DNA of 18,036 nucleotides, from NCBI GenBank assembly GCA_965646165.1, contig CBFFYP010000084.1, positions 1 through 18,036 on the forward strand, written 5' to 3'. This DNA comes from MGBC114844 sp910585855 (GTDB lineage: Bacteria; Bacillota; Clostridia; Lachnospirales; Lachnospiraceae). The notes under the pieces were generated by a model. The model was not told the DNA's origin and made no database searches. It saw nothing but the letters and a program-made list of their open reading frames with translations. The position numbers and the translations under genes are program-made. Of the stretch, positions 7,452 through 14,541 are shown one piece after another; the stretch's first letter is position 1; each line of letters begins with the position of its first letter.

Positions 7452-8371
7452 CTTTGCTCACTCCTTCTCATCTCTTCTAATTCCTGAATACTTCCAATAT
7501 GAAATACAGAAGCCTTGCGGTCAATCTTCTTTACAAATCCACTCAATGTCTTTCCCGGTCCGATTTCTATAAATCGCTGTGTACCATCTACTATCATCTG
7601 TTCCACACTCTGCTGCCAGCGAACCGACTCGCTGACCTGCCGCTTTAGCAAATCTTTAATCTTTTCTTTTTCTGTAATATATTCCGCCGTAACATTAGTT
7701 ACATAAGGAATGAAATAATCTGAAAATTCCACCGGTTCTAGTACTTCTTTCAGTCCTTCTCCCGCCTGTACAAGCAGCTTGGAATGAAACGGTCCACTTA
7801 CATTTAAAAAAATACAGCGTTTTGCTCCGGCTGCCTTTAACTTTTCTGCCGCCTCTTCCACTGCTTTTGCTCTTCCAGAAATTACAATCTGTCCGGGACA
7901 ATTATAATTTGCAATCTGCACACCGTCCAAAGAAGAAAGCTGCTCTTCTATTACTTTTGTTTCCAATCCAAGGATAGCTGCCATCTTACCCTCTCCAATC
8001 GGAACAGCCTCTTGCATCAAAATCCCTCTTTGCCGCACCACCCGTACCGCATCTTCAAACTTCATTGCACCACAGGCAACCAATGCACTATATTCTCCTA
8101 AACTCAATCCTGCACAGACATCCGCCTCTAACCCTTCTTTTTGCCAAACCCGCAGCATAGCAACCGAAGTTGTCAAAATTGCTGCCTGTGTAAACTCTGT
8201 AATATGAATCTTTTCGTTTTCTTCAAAACAAATCTTTTTTAAATCCAGCCCAATCAAATCCGAAGCTTCTTCATAGACTGCCCGGCTTTCTGAGAAATTT
8301 TCATAAAAATCCTTTCCCATCCCGGCAAACTGCGCTCCCTGACCGGGAAATAAAAATGCTGTCTTTCCCAT
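7448..8371 (-). CDS. fabD: Malonyl-CoA:ACP transacylase (FabD)
   Basis: FabD moves malonyl from CoA to ACP, supplying the extender unit. It has 307 residues. The N-terminal GQGAQ motif is at 10-14, the nucleophile elbow GLSLGEYSAL has S90, R115 binds the malonyl carboxylate, H196 sits in GPFHSKLL, and EIGPGKTLSGF is near the C-terminus. This matches the E. coli set S92, R117 and H201. The ATG lies 10 bases after the acpP stop, with a GAGGAA-type site in the end of acpP. In many Clostridia an enoyl reductase gene (fabK) sits between acpP and fabD; here nothing intervenes. Confidence 0.96.
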   Translation of the reverse strand: MGKTAFLFPGQGAQFAGMGKDFYENFSESRAVYEEASDLIGLDLKKICFEENEKIHITEFTQAAILTTSVAMLRVWQKEGLEADVCAGLSLGEYSALVACGAMKFEDAVRVVRQRGILMQEAVPIGEGKMAAILGLETKVIEEQLSSLDGVQIANYNCPGQIVISGRAKAVEEAAEKLKAAGAKRCIFLNVSGPFHSKLLVQAGEGLKEVLEPVEFSDYFIPYVTNVTAEYITEKEKIKDLLKRQVSESVRWQQSVEQMIVDGTQRFIEIGPGKTLSGFVKKIDRKASVFHIGSIQELEEMRRSEQR

Positions 8372-8381
8372 ATTTTCCGTA

Positions 8382-8615
8382 TTATTCCTCTATCCCTTTC
8401 TCTTTTAAATAGTCCATCATATCCTGTACTGTTACAATCCAATCCAAATCTTCAGCCGGAATCTCTACGGAATATTCGTCTTCCAATGCCATTACCAATT
8501 CATATAAATCCAAAGAATCCGCTCCCAAATCCTCCTTTAAATTCGTCTGTTCTGTGATCTCCTCTGCTTTGATCTCTAATTGTTCCACTATAATTTCTTT
8601 TATTTTTTCAAGCAT
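8382..8615 (-). CDS. acpP: Acyl carrier protein
   Basis: ACP carries growing acyl chains on a phosphopantetheine arm. The 77-residue acidic protein has GADSLDLYEL, with S34 the attachment serine. The tyrosine after DSLDL is a slight departure from the usual valine. I chose the ATG at 8613-8615 because AAGGAG (8624-8629) is 8 bases upstream and the N-terminus MLEKIKEIIVEQL is typical. The frame stays open to a TTG at 8667-8669, but that lies inside the predicted operator and near the transcription start, so it is not the start. It is the first gene of the cluster, with a leader of roughly 50 bases. Confidence 0.96.
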   Translation of the reverse strand: MLEKIKEIIVEQLEIKAEEITEQTNLKEDLGADSLDLYELVMALEDEYSVEIPAEDLDWIVTVQDMMDYLKEKGIEE

Positions 8616-8657
8616 TTGCTCTTCTCCTTTTTCTTTAATATTTTGGTTTTCAATTAT

Positions 8658-8670
8658 TTTGATAATCAAA
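8658..8670. promoter_or_regulatory. Putative FabT-type operator at the acpP promoter
   Basis: A 13-bp palindrome, TTTGATAATCAAA, touches the acpP -10 box and covers the expected start site. It closely resembles the TTTGA...TCAAA sites bound by FabT, the MarR-family repressor of fatty-acid genes in Bacillota, as I recall that consensus. A repressor bound here would block the promoter. No fabT-like gene is in the window, so the regulator is inferred. Confidence 0.65.
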
Positions 8671-8698
8671 GTATAGGGGCGATAATCGAATTTGTCAA
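8670..8698 (-). promoter_or_regulatory. Promoter of the acpP-fab operon
   Basis: On the minus strand a perfect -35 box TTGACA (8693-8698) and a -10 box TATACT (8670-8675) are separated by 17 bases. Transcription should start near 8663, inside the TTTGATAATCAAA palindrome. This is the only strong sigma-A-type promoter I see for the cluster. Confidence 0.8.
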
Positions 8699-8815
8699 TA
8701 GAAATTTAAAATTTTATTTCATACATTTGCAGCTTTGTAAATTTATCCTGCTTTTATCTTTTATTTGACTTTTGGAAATAAGATGCTGCCGAAAAAGGGT
8801 TGGTTTTCACCGGAC

Positions 8816-9140
8816 GCGAGAGGCGGTTTGCTCCTGTTCTTTGCCTGCTCCGCTCCAAACGGTAAGAAAGTCTATGGCTTCTGATTTCGGTTCATCCAAC
8901 CGTACGAACCGGAGCGCAATTCGCCCTCACCACAACCGAAACAAAACAAGTGTAAGGAAAGATTTCACCAGCCATAAAATATCCTCTTCCCTATCCTCCG
9001 GGCTAAACACGCTCCTTTTTTTGCATACCCTGCATAGAAGCAGGATATGCAAAAAATTCTAGGTGTTCCCACAGAAGCCCAAGACTTTCTAACCGTTCTC
9101 CGAAGTCGCAGGCAAAGAACAGGAGCAAACCGCCTCTCGC
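8816..9140 (-). repeat. Family-1 structured repeat, copy 1e
   Basis: This complete copy has perfect 33-bp inverted arms at 8816-8848 and 9108-9140, beginning GCGAGAGGCGGTTTGCTCCT. The arm sequence is shared only with the cut copy at 1-185. The core contains the CCG-tacgaa-CGG region, GAGCGcaattCGCCC, GGGCtaaacacGC, the central hairpin (9016-9056) and terminal AGAAG/CTTCT hairpins. The edges read GGACGC on the left and GCTG on the right, overlapping the last arm bases. It is upstream of, and oriented with, the acpP operon. Confidence 0.8.
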
Positions 9141-9176
9141 TGTTCGTTCTTTTTTTGTTCCGGGGTCAAGAAACAG

Positions 9177-9500
9177 CCAGATTCGAAAACGGTGGGCAGT
9201 CTGCAGTGACTTTGGAAAAAAGTTAGAAGTTCTTGGACTTCTGCTCGAAAACCTAAGATTTTTTTCACATCCTGCTTCCATGCAGGGTGTGAAAAAAAAG
9301 GGGCGTGTTTAGCCCGTATGATAAGAAAGAGGCTGTCTTACGGCTGATAACCCCCTTCCTTACACCCGTTTCGTTTCGGCTGTCATAAGGGCGAATTGCG
9401 CCCCAGTCTGTCTGGTTAGAGAAAGGAAAAGGCAGAAGTCTTAGAACTTCTTGCTTTTTGGAAACCGGAACAGCAGACTGTCCACTGTTTTCGAATCTGG
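9177..9500 (+). repeat. Family-1 structured repeat, copy 1f
   Basis: This complete copy has 28-bp arms at 9177-9204 and 9473-9500 (ccagattcgaaaac and onward) with two mismatches, both G opposite T on this strand. Its central hairpin (9259-9299) has stem TCACA/TGTGA, and its CCAG...CTGG hairpin replaces CCGG...CCGG seen elsewhere, so both sides of each stem changed together. The edges are CAGC on the left and GCGTCC on the right. A cut copy with the same left arm lies at 17958 in the opposite direction. Confidence 0.8.
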
Positions 9501-9599
9501 CGTCCTATGAAAACAACCCCTTTCCGGCAGCATCCTATCTCCAAAAGCCTAATGATAATAAAAGAATCACAAGTAATAAAATTATTTTTCCAGCAGACG

Positions 9600-9628
9600 T
9601 TGACATTTTTATTTTAATATGCTATAAA
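9600..9628 (+). promoter_or_regulatory. Promoter of the trpB2 T-box transcript
   Basis: A perfect -35 box TTGACA (9600-9605) and -10 box TATAAA (9623-9628) are separated by 17 bases. Transcription should start near 9635, just ahead of T-box stem I. The composite repeat ends about 48 bases upstream, so the promoter appears intact. Confidence 0.8.
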
Positions 9629-9639
9629 AGATACCAGAA

Positions 9640-9897
9640 ACCGATGAGAAAGAGCAAGTACTTACGTTTCCTTTTATAACAGAGAGCTGCAGAGGGTGGA
9701 ATGTAGTATAAAAGACGGAAAGGAATGGGCTTTTGAGGGCGAGTTGAAAAATCAGTAGACAAGACGGAGAGAACACTTCGTTATCAAATCAAGCATATGA
9801 TAGTATGCAAGAAGCGGATGCAAAATTGCATCAAGCCGGGTGGCACCGCAGGAGAGTACTCTTGTCCCAGCAGTCGATTGGGATAGGAGTTTTTTTG
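9640..9897 (+). promoter_or_regulatory. T-box riboswitch, predicted tRNA-Trp specific
   Basis: The leader senses uncharged tRNA. The T-box sequence GGGTGGCACCGC is at 9838-9849. Stem I shows AGTA in the 5' side of the specifier loop (9657-9660), the AGAGAG motif (9681-9686) and a distal hairpin CTGCA-loop-TGTAG. The 3' side of the specifier loop reads GGAATGGG, placing TGG (9726-9728) as the specifier codon for tryptophan. The TGGC in the T-box bulge would pair with GCCA at a tRNA 3' end, in agreement with the G73 discriminator of bacterial tRNA-Trp. Uncharged tRNA-Trp should disrupt the terminator and allow trpB2 expression. Confidence 0.93.
9858..9896 (+). terminator. T-box intrinsic terminator
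   Basis: The arms ACTCTTGTCCCA (9858-9869) and TGGGATAGGAGT (9879-9890) form a 12-pair stem with two G-U pairs, followed by a T run at 9890-9896. The terminator forms when tRNA-Trp is charged. Confidence 0.9.
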
Positions 9898-9946
9898 TTT
9901 TAATTTATTATAATATAATGCTGTATATGCAGAAAAGAGGTTCAAT

Positions 9947-11335
9947 ATGAGTAAAGAAAAAAAAATTCCCTACAAAATTTATCTAGAAGAACATGAGATG
10001 CCAAAAAGCTGGTATAATGTACGGTCTGATATGAAGAACAAACCAGCCCCGCTACTAAATCCGGGGACATTACAGCCGCTGACTTATGAAGAAATGCGTG
10101 GTATTTTCTGTGACGAACTCTGTAAACAAGAACTAGACGACACCACTCCTTATTTTGAAATTCCAGAAGAAATTCAAAAATTTTATAAAATGTATCGTCC
10201 GTCACCGTTAGTACGAGCTTATTGTTTGGAAGAAAAATTACAAACTCCAGCAAAAATCTATTATAAATTTGAAGGAAATAATACAAGCGGCAGTCATAAG
10301 CTAAACTCTGCGATTGCACAGGCATACTATGCCAAAAAACAAGGACTAAAAGGCGTTACCACAGAAACCGGTGCCGGACAGTGGGGAACGGCTCTTTCTA
10401 TGGCTTGTGCTTATCTGGGACTTGACTGTCAGGTCTATATGGTAAAATGCTCCTATGAACAAAAACCATTCCGCAGAGAAGTTATGAGAACTTATGGTGC
10501 AAATGTTACTCCTTCTCCTTCTAATACGACAAAAGTAGGACGAAAAATATTAGAAGAATTTCCGGGAACTACCGGAAGCCTTGGCTGCGCTATTTCTGAA
10601 GCGGTTGAAGCTGCTACCAGCCAAGAGGGATACCGTTATGTACTTGGTTCGGTACTCACACAGGTTTTGCTTCATCAGTCTATCATCGGACTGGAAACCA
10701 AAACAGCTATGGATAAATATGGAATCAAACCGGATGTTATTATCGGATGTGCCGGAGGCGGTTCTAATCTAGGTGGTCTGATCTCTCCTTTTATGGGAGA
10801 AAAACTGCGGGGAGAAGCAGATTATCGCTTTATTGCAGTAGAACCTGCTTCCTGCCCAAGTCTGACCAGAGGAAAATATGTCTATGATTTCTGTGATACT
10901 GGTAAAGTTTGTCCTTTGGCTAAAATGTATACGTTAGGAAGCGGATTTATCCCTGCACCAAACCATGCCGGCGGACTTCGGTATCATGGTATGAGTTCAG
11001 TACTGTCACAGTTATATGATGACGGCTATATGGATGCAGTCAGCGTAGAACAGACATCCGTATTCCAAGCAGCAGAAACATTTGCCAGAGTAGAAGGTAT
11101 TTTACCTGCACCAGAAAGTTCTCATGCTATAAAAGTAGCAATTGATGAGGCTTTAAAGTGTAAAGAAACCGGAGAAGAGAAAACAATTCTCTTTGGACTT
11201 ACCGGAACAGGATATTTTGATATGATGGCATATGAACGATTTAATAATGGAGAGATGACCGATTATATTCCTACAGATGAAGAATTGGCAAAAGGATTAG
11301 CTGGTGTTCCTCAGTTTCCGGGGAATCAGGTTTAA
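9947..11335 (+). CDS. trpB2: Tryptophan synthase beta chain, TrpB2 type
   Basis: This PLP enzyme makes tryptophan from indole and serine. At 462 residues it exceeds classical TrpB (about 400) and has the extended N-terminus of the TrpB2 group. The PLP lysine is K118 in SGSHKLNSA, the catalytic glutamate E140 lies in TETGAGQWG (QWG is typical of TrpB2, QHG of TrpB1), and the phosphate loop reads GCAGGGSNLGG. AGAGG lies upstream of the ATG. It stands alone with no trpA or other trp gene nearby, under a tRNA-Trp T-box, so it may salvage indole or back up TrpB1 during tryptophan shortage. No clear terminator follows; a family-2 repeat begins about 30 bases after the stop. Confidence 0.93.
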   Translation: MSKEKKIPYKIYLEEHEMPKSWYNVRSDMKNKPAPLLNPGTLQPLTYEEMRGIFCDELCKQELDDTTPYFEIPEEIQKFYKMYRPSPLVRAYCLEEKLQTPAKIYYKFEGNNTSGSHKLNSAIAQAYYAKKQGLKGVTTETGAGQWGTALSMACAYLGLDCQVYMVKCSYEQKPFRREVMRTYGANVTPSPSNTTKVGRKILEEFPGTTGSLGCAISEAVEAATSQEGYRYVLGSVLTQVLLHQSIIGLETKTAMDKYGIKPDVIIGCAGGGSNLGGLISPFMGEKLRGEADYRFIAVEPASCPSLTRGKYVYDFCDTGKVCPLAKMYTLGSGFIPAPNHAGGLRYHGMSSVLSQLYDDGYMDAVSVEQTSVFQAAETFARVEGILPAPESSHAIKVAIDEALKCKETGEEKTILFGLTGTGYFDMMAYERFNNGEMTDYIPTDEELAKGLAGVPQFPGNQV

Positions 11336-11363
11336 GTTTTTTTAGAAAGATGCTGGGAGAGGG

Positions 11364-11508
11364 ACGCCGAAAGCCGAATGGAACTCTATTCCGGGTTCGC
11401 TTGCGCTTAGCATTTCCTCGTAGCGGACACATAAGACGCCAAAATACGGCGTCTAAGTGCCGACGGGAAATGATGACCCTGCATAGAGCTCCATTCGACC
11501 TTCGACTG
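11364..11508 (-). repeat. Family-2 structured repeat, copy A
   Basis: This roughly 145-bp palindromic element lies between the convergent trpB2 and radical SAM genes. Outer arms at 11368-11389 and 11483-11504 pair over 22 bases with three mismatches, all of which become G-U on the minus strand. An inner hairpin GACGCC-7-GGCGTC is at 11435-11453. The core parts gcttgcgcttagcatttcct and following bases (about 36 nt) and about 28 nt ending atgatgaccct are identical to copy B, while the arms and inner stem differ. The left edge is GGGACGC and the right edge ACTG. No reading frame here looks real. Confidence 0.75.
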
Positions 11509-11542
11509 TGTACTCCAGACTGGAAAAACTACAACAAATTTT

Positions 11543-12427
11543 TTATATACCCTCAAAATCAAATTGAGGGATAAAACTTTCCTCTGCGGTATCTCCCTCT
11601 TGTATCAATCCATTTTCTACCCCTAGTGCAATCGCATAGTCTACCAGTTCATCATACTCTTTTACTGTTACTTTTCGATTTAATTCTGGAATATTTGCTG
11701 TTTTAGGAAGTGGTGTGTATTGATTTAGAATACTGATTACGATTCCATTTCCATAGGTTTGATACAGATAGCGAATCACTGCTTTTGCATCTTCTAAACA
11801 TCCCGGCAGCAGCAAATGTCTTACAATTACACCTTGCTTCATTCTTCCACGTCTGTCATAGAGAATCTCTTTTTTCTGTCTTACCATTTCTTCTAAAGCA
11901 GCACTTGCTCTTTCAAAATAATCGACTGCATTAGAATAGCGCAATGATAAATCCTTACTTATATATTTAAAATCCGGCAGATAGATATCCACATACTCTT
12001 CTAATCCCCGAATCGCTTCCACTGTTTCATATCCGCTTGTATTATAGACAATCGGAATCCTAAGTCCTTCTTTTTTACTTTTCTCTAATGCCTTTTTTAT
12101 CTGATTGGCATAGTGAGTCGGTGTTACTAAATTAATATTATTCGCTCCTTTTTCCTGTAACTCCAAAAAAATTTCTGCCAGACGTTCTATTGAAACCGCT
12201 TTTCCCACACTTCCGTCTGCAATCGCACCATTTTGACAAAATACACACTGCAGCGTACAGCCAGAAAAAAACACGGTTCCAGAACCCTCTTCCCCCGAAA
12301 GACAAGGTTCTTCCCACATATGAAGCGCTGCTCTGGCAGCATAAATCTCCTCTGTCATACCACAGTATCCGATTTGCCCAGCTTTTCGATCTACAAGACA
12401 TCCTCTCGGACACAGACTGCAACCCAT
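11543..12427 (-). CDS. Radical SAM protein of the PflX (COG1313) type
   Basis: The 294-residue protein has the radical SAM cluster motif CTLQCVFC (C57, C61, C64) and resembles activating-enzyme-like proteins of the PflX group, whose substrate is not established. An N-terminal set of four cysteines (C3, C6, C10, C22, within CSLCPRGC and GYCG) may hold another metal centre. I chose the ATG at 12425-12427 because AGGAAGG lies 8-10 bases upstream; the frame can be extended nine codons to a TTG at 12454 with poorer support. It follows folA by 81 bases on the same strand and may be co-transcribed. It is not next to a glycyl radical enzyme gene, so no partner can be named. Confidence 0.85.
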   Translation of the reverse strand: MGCSLCPRGCLVDRKAGQIGYCGMTEEIYAARAALHMWEEPCLSGEEGSGTVFFSGCTLQCVFCQNGAIADGSVGKAVSIERLAEIFLELQEKGANNINLVTPTHYANQIKKALEKSKKEGLRIPIVYNTSGYETVEAIRGLEEYVDIYLPDFKYISKDLSLRYSNAVDYFERASAALEEMVRQKKEILYDRRGRMKQGVIVRHLLLPGCLEDAKAVIRYLYQTYGNGIVISILNQYTPLPKTANIPELNRKVTVKEYDELVDYAIALGVENGLIQEGDTAEESFIPQFDFEGI

Positions 12428-12508
12428 AGTCCTATCCTTCCTTTCTGTCCTCAAAATTAGCCATTTATCAATCCCCTACCCTTTTCTCTTTTTGTTCTCT
12501 TCTTACTC

Positions 12509-12994
12509 CTATCTTTTATACTGATAAAAATAATATTCCAAATCAAAATATGTCTGCTCCTCACTTTTTTCAACTACCTGCCACTCCGACTCCTGATCTA
12601 AATTCACCATATAACAGTCTGCCTGATAAGCATAATCAATCTTTGTAATATATGCCGTCTTGCAATAAGGCAAAAACTGCCGATATACACTAGCTCCTCC
12701 CACAATAAAAATATCCTCTTCTGCATACTGCTTTAATTCCTTCCACGCTTCCTCCACACTATGCACCACAATACCGCCCCGAATAGAAAAATTTCTGTCA
12801 CCAGAAAGAACAATATTCGTCCTCTGTGCAAGAGGAATCCCATTTGGAAAAGTAGCAAGGGTTTTTCGTCCAAGAACAATAACCTTTCCTTTTGTCATCT
12901 CCCGAAAATACTTTTGATCTGCCGGAATCTGTACCAGCAAATGCCCTCTATATCCAATTCCCCAATTCTGATCAACCGCCGCAATAAGATTCAT
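12509..12994 (-). CDS. folA: Dihydrofolate reductase
   Basis: The enzyme reduces dihydrofolate to tetrahydrofolate with NADPH. At 161 residues it has the normal length. Family signatures are IAAVDQNWGIG (4-14), the acidic active-site residue D26 in LVQIPADQKYF, VIVLGRKTLATFP (38-50) and IFIVGGASVYRQFLP (95-109). The ATG has AAAGGAGGAAAC upstream. thyA, a common partner upstream, is absent; instead about 400 bases of decayed and intact family-2 repeat precede the gene. I could not find a convincing promoter in the 100 bases before it. Confidence 0.95.
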   Translation of the reverse strand: MNLIAAVDQNWGIGYRGHLLVQIPADQKYFREMTKGKVIVLGRKTLATFPNGIPLAQRTNIVLSGDRNFSIRGGIVVHSVEEAWKELKQYAEEDIFIVGGASVYRQFLPYCKTAYITKIDYAYQADCYMVNLDQESEWQVVEKSEEQTYFDLEYYFYQYKR

Positions 12995-13125
12995 GTTTCC
13001 TCCTTTTTCTCCTGCTTATACAGTCCACTTAACCCACAAATCTAATTTTTCTATAAAACTTTCCATAACAGGGAGTAATTTTTCTCGAAAAAAACGCTAA
13101 AATCTGAAAGAAGGTCTGCACCACA
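12995..13125. other. Region upstream of folA, no clear promoter
   Basis: It contains the folA ribosome binding site next to the gene and AT-rich sequence. Possible -10-like boxes occur on the minus strand, but no -35 at the right spacing is convincing. I see no gene or RNA here. Confidence 0.5.
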
Positions 13126-13178
13126 CCGGGCTCGCTTTCACTCCTCATAGTGGACACTAAAGTACTAAAATACAGCAC
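13126..13178 (-). repeat. Decayed family-2 repeat, copy C
   Basis: This stretch follows copy A on the plus strand with substitutions and a deletion: CCGGGcTCGCTT, then CTC.TAG.GGACAC, then AAAATACaGC. The inner hairpin is lost and the arms are not recognisable. It is probably a degenerate copy 50 bases from copy B and in the opposite direction. Confidence 0.5.
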
Positions 13179-13222
13179 ATCATTATTATACTCTTTATAA
13201 CCATGTCATTCTAAGGCTGTCA

Positions 13223-13375
13223 AAACCAGCTGGAATCGGAAGGAAAGTCTATGGAGGGTCATCATTTCCCGTCGGCACTTAGGTGCTGTGTTTTAGCACC
13301 TTATGTGTCCGCTACGAGGAAATGCTAAGCGCAAGCAGGCCCGGAATAGACCTTCCTTCCGATTCCAGCGTCCCC
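13223..13375 (+). repeat. Family-2 structured repeat, copy B
   Basis: Outer arms at 13229-13251 and 13347-13369 pair over 23 bases with one mismatch, starting gctggaatcggaagg. The inner hairpin is GGTGCT-7-AGCACC (13282-13300), with CATTTCC (about 13264-13270) able to pair with GGAAATG (about 13318-13324) outside it. The core matches copy A in reverse, while arms and inner stem differ in sequence but stay complementary. The edges are CCAGC before and GCGTCCCC after. It lies between folA and the HD-GYP gene. Confidence 0.75.
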
Positions 13376-13379
13376 TTCG

Positions 13380-13398
13380 ATTTATTTAACAAATAAAT
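13380..13398. other. AT-only hairpin after the HD-GYP gene
   Basis: ATTTATTT-aac-AAATAAAT forms an 8-bp perfect stem about 10 bases past the HD-GYP stop. It has no GC pairs and no following T run, so it is at best a weak terminator. Confidence 0.3.
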
Positions 13399-13408
13399 AC
13401 TTATACAC

Positions 13409-14494
13409 CTATTCTGCTGTCATCATTTTTACAATCTTAATATTACTTTCCTTTGATAAATCAACATAAGTATCTTCTATCTGTACCAGCGGACGGGAAA
13501 TATGATTCGGATGGATCATAATAATTTCTCCCTCTCTGCCATCGCTTAATTTTACTTTATTATGTATATACAAAGCCGCAATATTTCTTAAAAATGTCAT
13601 AATATATTCAATCTCAAAAAGGTGCAGTCCCTCCGCTTCAAATTGAGCAATCACATCAAACGGACAAATCGAATCCCGATAACTTCGATTGCTGGTCATT
13701 GCATCATAGACATCTGCAATCGCTACCACCTTAGCAAAAGAAGCGATTTTCTCCTGCCCTGCTCCCATTGGATATCCGCTGCCGTCACATCGCTCATGAT
13801 GCATCAACACGGTTAATTTCACCCGCTCGTCCAGATCCATATTTTTTATCAGATGATACCCCCGCACTGTATGAGATTTTATAATATGATACTCTTTATC
13901 ATCTAGTTTATAAGGTTTTAACAAAATATTTTTCGGAATCAGCAATTTTCCAATATCATGCAAAAGCCCTGCTACCAAAAGCACCTCTAAATCTTCTTTT
14001 GAAAACCGCAGCCACCGTCCAAGCATTACAGAAACCAAAGCTACATTTAGGGAATGTTGATAGATTAAATCCGAATCTCCCTGTACCTGAACCAGCAGAT
14101 CAAATAAATCTCCAGCACTCTGCATCTGCTTTAACAGGCTATTTACACTCTGCACCATGGTTTCTAATGCTTCCCGATTGTTTAAATCCTTTATAAAATT
14201 ATCCAATGCATACTGTACTTGTTCTGCTGTCTGATCCAGCATCTGTTTTATTGGCTCTTTTTCTAACTCTTTTTTTTGTTCTTTTTCTATTGTCTGTTCT
14301 GCTTTTCGATCGGTTTCTTCTTCCTCTTTTACTACAGTAACTGCAGAAATATGATAAAGAGCAAGTTTTTCAATATGTTTATCTGTTAAAACCGTTTTCC
14401 TTGGAAAAATCATCTGATCCGACGCATTATAAACGTCAGTGGCAAGAATCATTCCCTCCTTTATATTTTCAAGCCTTATTCGTATTCTCCCCAT
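13409..14494 (-). CDS. HD-GYP domain cyclic-di-GMP phosphodiesterase-like protein
   Basis: HD-GYP proteins hydrolyse cyclic-di-GMP in the cytoplasm. From the chosen ATG the protein has 361 residues. A short N-terminal domain (1-60) is followed by a charged, probably coiled segment (about 60-95) and an HD-GYP domain: H147, HD at 179-180, K183, H208, HH at 232-233, HHERCDGSGYP ending with GYP at 240-242, and AIADVYDAMT. All expected metal ligands are present, so activity is plausible. The C-terminal tail (SDGREGEI...RPLV) is common in this family. I chose the ATG at 14492-14494, with GGAG 6 bases upstream; in-frame ATG 14506 and GTG 14518 have weaker sites. It follows dapL by 47 bases and is probably co-transcribed. 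There is no signal peptide or membrane segment. Confidence 0.9.
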   Translation of the reverse strand: MGRIRIRLENIKEGMILATDVYNASDQMIFPRKTVLTDKHIEKLALYHISAVTVVKEEEETDRKAEQTIEKEQKKELEKEPIKQMLDQTAEQVQYALDNFIKDLNNREALETMVQSVNSLLKQMQSAGDLFDLLVQVQGDSDLIYQHSLNVALVSVMLGRWLRFSKEDLEVLLVAGLLHDIGKLLIPKNILLKPYKLDDKEYHIIKSHTVRGYHLIKNMDLDERVKLTVLMHHERCDGSGYPMGAGQEKIASFAKVVAIADVYDAMTSNRSYRDSICPFDVIAQFEAEGLHLFEIEYIMTFLRNIAALYIHNKVKLSDGREGEIIMIHPNHISRPLVQIEDTYVDLSKESNIKIVKMMTAE

Positions 14495-14541
14495 ACTAAA
14501 CTCCATTCTGCCTGTCACGATTTTTCATGATTCTCTGCCAA

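Larger units (their letters stand above)
8767..9552. repeat. Composite palindrome holding two family-1 copies
   Basis: Two family-1 copies in opposite directions (8816-9140 and 9177-9500) are enclosed by a further imperfect outer inverted repeat of about 50 bp. Its left end begins acttttggaaataagatgct at 8767 and its right end is the near-complement finishing at about 9552. The unit fills the space between the acpP promoter and the T-box promoter without touching either. Frames up to 92 codons in it are repeat sequence without ribosome binding sites. The outer flank recurs beside the copy at 1-185. Confidence 0.65.

Noticed and set aside
8616..8669. Longer acpP start at TTG 8667-8669
   Set aside because: It would lie at the predicted operator and transcription start and lacks a ribosome binding site; the ATG at 8615 has AAGGAG at good spacing.
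9003..9281. 92-codon minus-strand frame within the two family-1 repeats
   Set aside because: It spans the junction of two oppositely oriented repeats, has no ribosome binding site and follows hairpin sequence, so it is chance coding.
11550..11570. CCCTCAA...TTGAGGG hairpin as a terminator between convergent genes
   Set aside because: It lies at the coding end of the radical SAM gene and has no T run on either side.
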